From positions 178,321 through 242,320 of the forward strand of contig CAJNOL010000126.1 of assembly GCA_905250125.1 (NCBI GenBank): a stretch of 64,000 nt of DNA, written 5' to 3'. The position numbers and the translations under genes are program-made. Under the pieces are notes generated by a model that saw only the letters and a program-made list of their open reading frames with translations, ran no database searches and was not told the DNA's origin. This document shows, in pieces, positions 61,346 through 64,000 of the stretch. Each line of letters starts with the position of its first letter. The first letter of the stretch is position 1. The DNA is from Rotaria sordida. Lineage: Eukaryota > Rotifera > Eurotatoria > Philodinida > Philodinidae.

Positions 61346-62138
61346 CTGACGAGATTCTCTCGTAAGTTTAAGAATGTCGTCAAAAGTTGTGTGAAACAAA
61401 ATAGAACCTTATGAAAAAGAAAACTCTTTTATCTAGATATAACACGATTGCTGATATTCATTCGTGTGAATGAAGTAGTCCTTGTATTTATATTCAAAAA
61501 GGACTATAAAGTGAGCTTTAAATGAATGAAGGAAAGTCATGCACGACATGATCAAATCATGACTATAATAATGTAGACTTAACTTTGTAAAGTCTTTTCG
61601 ATATAACAAACTTTAACTCAGAGTTGAGCAGATTATTTATAATGTGCCAACTTCATGGCATTCGAGTGAAACTCGAATACGACATGCAATGCGAAGCACG
61701 AATCTCAATATTCAAAAAAAAAGAATGTCTCGTAAAATGCGAAAAACCGTTTCTGCAATTTATTGTGAATCGTGTCTTTTTCCGAAAAACGTTTATGCTA
61801 TGCCGAAATCAGGCTTTTTTTTTGTTGTCGTTGTAAATCGAAAAAGTAATGTGTCTATCAATCAGCTGATCAAAGACAGCATGAAAGTGAAAAGCAACCA
61901 TAATACAATGGGTCACTACCAGAACTCTACTGACGAGTATCAACATGTTTCTAAACAATGCTAGCGATTGATCGTTTCATTAGCTATATGATTTTTTTTT
62001 TTTTAATCATCAGCTGTGAAAACAGCTGTATTAAATATAAGCAAGAAGACTAGTAACTAATTTTTCTTGCAACCTTGTTAGCTCTCATATGTATAGAACG
62101 AAAGAGACAAGCAGTGTCACTGATGTTATGTGACAGAA

Positions 62139-62238
62139 CGATGAAAAAGATGACCTTCATGGGAATCGAACCCATACCTTCTGCTATCCGGGCAGATGTC
62201 CTAAGCCAATTAGACTAGAAGGCGCATCTTAATCATCG
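62139..62238 (-). repeat. Inverted repeat extending the tRNA-like acceptor stem
   Basis: The 14 bases 62139-62152 and 62225-62238 are inverted copies with two mismatches. They sit immediately outside, and slightly overlap, the acceptor stem, so the tRNA-like fold would be carried on a stem of about 20 bp with one bulged C. Confidence 0.75.
62151..62224 (-). tRNA. tRNA-like element, probable tRNA pseudogene
   Basis: On the minus strand it folds as a 74-base cloverleaf. The acceptor pairs 6 of 7 (CGCCTTC/GAAGGTC, with a C-C mismatch at the end), the D-stem is GTCT/GGAC with one wobble, the anticodon stem is a perfect TCTGC/GCAGA, the variable loop has 4 bases, and the T-arm is a perfect ATGGG/CCCAT around TTCGATT. 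The A box (TAGTCTAATTGG) and B box (GGTTCGATTCC) fit the Pol III consensus. The anticodon loop is CCGGATA: there is no U at position 33, and the formal anticodon GGA (Ser) does not fit the short variable arm. The isotype is therefore undetermined and decay is likely. Flanking bases extend the acceptor stem (next entry). Confidence 0.6.
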
Positions 62239-62240
62239 TT

Positions 62241-62270
62241 TAGCGTCCAAGTGATTCATCATGGACGCTA
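62241..62270. repeat. Perfect 9-bp hairpin beside the tRNA-like element
   Basis: TAGCGTCCA (62241-62249) and TGGACGCTA (62262-62270) are exact reverse complements around a 12-base loop. It lies 2 bases beyond the extended stem of the tRNA-like element. Confidence 0.85.
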
Positions 62271-63532
62271 ACAAACCTCCGTTTTAATTGTCTTGAAACT
62301 TCAAAAATACTAAGTCTACAAAAATTTGTGTTTTTGGCGCTCTGTTTACAATGAAACGGAGCGTACTACGGTATTTTGGAATAAAAATTGTACCGGCTCG
62401 ATCTCGATGCTTTCGCTTCGCGTTTCAACAACTATTCTGTGAGTTTTCGTCCTCAAGATCACTGCGACACAAAATTTTCTCCTGTATAATCAGAATAAAT
62501 TGTGTTACTATATACCAGCTCCCTATAGAGTTTTGATAATTAGCCAAAAGATGTCGGTAACTGCCCATCGATGGTTTATCATTAGTGATAGTGATAATTA
62601 ACCATTACCAAGATGATCACAGGTGTCGTTTCATTCTATCGATATAATGAAAATAAAATCCATAGATTATTTATGATATCTAGATTTTACTTTGAGAAAA
62701 TGACAGATCATACAGAATATCGGACAAAATTTGAACTCTTTTCAGATGTTAACATCTCTAATGAAGTTTCAACGAGCATCAGACGACAGACCGTTCTTGA
62801 GATCATTGCGTCGCAAAATATGGGCTTTGAATGCGTAATTCGAGAATAAAAATCTTGACTGTTCGCAATAAAGTGCTTGGAACCTAAAAAAATAATCGTT
62901 GTCAGTGACGGATAAAATGATACCAGGATCAATGTTTGGCTCGTGTTCAGTGATAAGAATGTGTTGAGATGTCTGGTTGTTTGCATAGTACTCATATATA
63001 GATATACGGATGAATAAGTTTTAACCCCACAAGGCGGTATTCAATTTCATTTCTATATATATAGGACACTACCAATGAGAATCAATTGCGACATACGAAA
63101 CAACAAGGAATATGACAAAATATTGCTTTTAATAGTAATGTTAACCATCCAGGTGACGTGACGAGTCATGCATAAACGAAATACATGAGTTTACAGGCAA
63201 GTATATTCATATATATAAAGAAATCGAACCAATGCAATACAAGATATAATCAGTACAAAAAGAAAAAGAAAAACAAATCGACTGGTTCTTGTGATGATTA
63301 GTAGTCTGTATTGAAGGTAATTGAAAATGAAAGTGACTACCAATTGATGAATAATCGTGATGTATTATGTTTGAATCGAACGACATACATCAAACTACAT
63401 AATTTATATACACCATTGAAACTCAAAAAAGTTTTTATTAATCAATAATAATAAAAATGCTTCTCTATCACATGATTAAAAGTAAAAAAGAAAACAAATT
63501 TAAATAAATCCAAAGAAAAAAAAAGTATCATC

Positions 63533-64000
63533 TTAAAGTTCTGAATTTAATTTTGTTTCAGGTATATTCTCAAGTTGATTATTAAGAATAAGATGAAAAT
63601 AAAAATTTAATCCTCGTTGCATATCACTATGTCTTATACGTTCATTATCACCATGAAGACGATTTAAATCATTATGATGATAAACAAATGGAGAAAACCG
63701 ATATAAATTTTTTGATAGATTCGTATATGATCTACTATCTGTTCCACCTAACATTAAACCAGGTACAACAATAATTGGGTGATGATGATCATTTTCAAAT
63801 GTTTGACGTATTGTTTGTTCAAGAATACGATATGCATAAATATGTTTACCATATGGTGATATAGGTGATGGTTCTGAACATGACTTTATATGAGAAACAA
63901 GACGATCATCATTTATTATACGACGATTATTTTCAAGAATTTTTCGACATGAATCAGCTGTATGAATACGATCTAAATAAAATAAAAATAAGAATTTATT
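63533..64000 (-). CDS. PM20D1: PM20D1-like M20 peptidase, second copy (3' part; runs off the window)
   Basis: The last exon, 63972-63533, is complete and the same length (440 bases) as in copy 1, with the same stop. The protein ends differ by only a few residues: MLGGTDSRSY instead of MVGGTDSRSY, and LENIPETKL instead of LVNISETKL. The catalytic C-terminal histidine region is unchanged. The upstream acceptor (ATTTAG) and the first intron bases match copy 1. The other exons lie beyond 64,000. The two genes are direct tandem copies about 8.9 kb apart. The intact frame implies that the second copy is also, or was until recently, functional. Confidence 0.85.
   Translation of the reverse strand, partial: NKFLFLFYLDRIHTADSCRKILENNRRIINDDRLVSHIKSCSEPSPISPYGKHIYAYRILEQTIRQTFENDHHHPIIVVPGLMLGGTDSRSYTNLSKNLYRFSPFVYHHNDLNRLHGDNERIRHSDMQRGLNFYFHLILNNQLENIPETKLNSEL

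Larger units (their letters stand above)
61656..62884. other. Insertion unique to duplication copy 2
   Basis: Sequence without counterpart in copy 1. It has more CG-containing words than its surroundings, two short plus-strand frames (61,644-61,964 and 62,613-62,849) of unknown family, a tRNA-like element and a perfect hairpin. I see no clear terminal repeats, so I cannot say whether it was inserted here or lost from copy 1. Confidence 0.65.
61428..64000. repeat. Segmental duplication, copy 2, interrupted by a 1.2-kb insertion
   Basis: It is collinear with 53,750-55,130, but between about 61,656 and 62,884 it carries about 1.23 kb absent from copy 1. Homology resumes at the ATCGTTGTCAGTGA word (about 62,888). 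It continues past the window edge. Confidence 0.9.

Noticed and set aside
62613-62995. Overlapping frames of 78 and 95 codons on opposite strands
   Set aside because: No family and no splice or promoter evidence; left as part of the unexplained insertion.
54345-63240. AATCGAACC words as B-box candidates
   Set aside because: No matching A box or T-arm stem around them.

Overview
The window is nuclear DNA of an invertebrate animal. It is strongly AT-rich. Its genes are interrupted by many short GT-AG introns, mostly 50-80 bases, and they encode animal proteins: a protocadherin, a TRPV channel, a MOK kinase, a WDR31-like WD40 protein, a CCSER-like coiled-coil protein and a PM20D1-like M20 peptidase. 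The very short introns, the low GC and the many degraded or duplicated segments fit a bdelloid rotifer best, but that placement is inference.

Layout. 1-2.9 kb: a long imperfect palindrome directly upstream of an intronless MBL-fold hydrolase (+). 2.9-10.0 kb: gene-free, rich in microsatellites. 10.0-14.85 kb: a five-exon protocadherin (+). 15-20.5 kb: decayed coding sequence, including a clear PSAT1 (phosphoserine aminotransferase) pseudogene. 20.6-24.4 kb: an eleven-exon MOK-type kinase (+). 24.9-25.6 kb: a foldback MITE with Tc1/mariner-type ends. 28.0-29.2 kb: a two-exon protein of unknown function (-). 30-33.7 kb: a possible receptor remnant and a palindrome carrying a small ORF in each arm. 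34.4-43.6 kb, all on the minus strand: an LRR protein, a WDR31-like protein and a TRPV channel. 44.8-48 kb: a 1.1-kb palindrome and a decayed ORF region. 48.8-52.3 kb: a CCSER-like gene (-). 53.7-64 kb: two direct copies of a segment holding a PM20D1-like gene (-). The first copy is complete and the second is cut by the window edge. More palindromes and a tRNA-like element lie between or inside the copies.

The genes do not form a pathway. MOK, WDR31 and invertebrate TRPV channels are all linked to cilia or ciliated sensory cells in other animals, so the 20-44 kb stretch may be a loose neighbourhood of ciliary genes, or this may be chance. The most unusual property of the window is its density of large imperfect palindromes: at least seven of 0.6-1.2 kb, three of them inside introns or directly next to a start codon. 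The next most unusual are the tRNA-like element with an extended acceptor stem and the non-canonical splice acceptor in the WDR31-like gene. I see no CRISPR array, bacterial operon or defence system.
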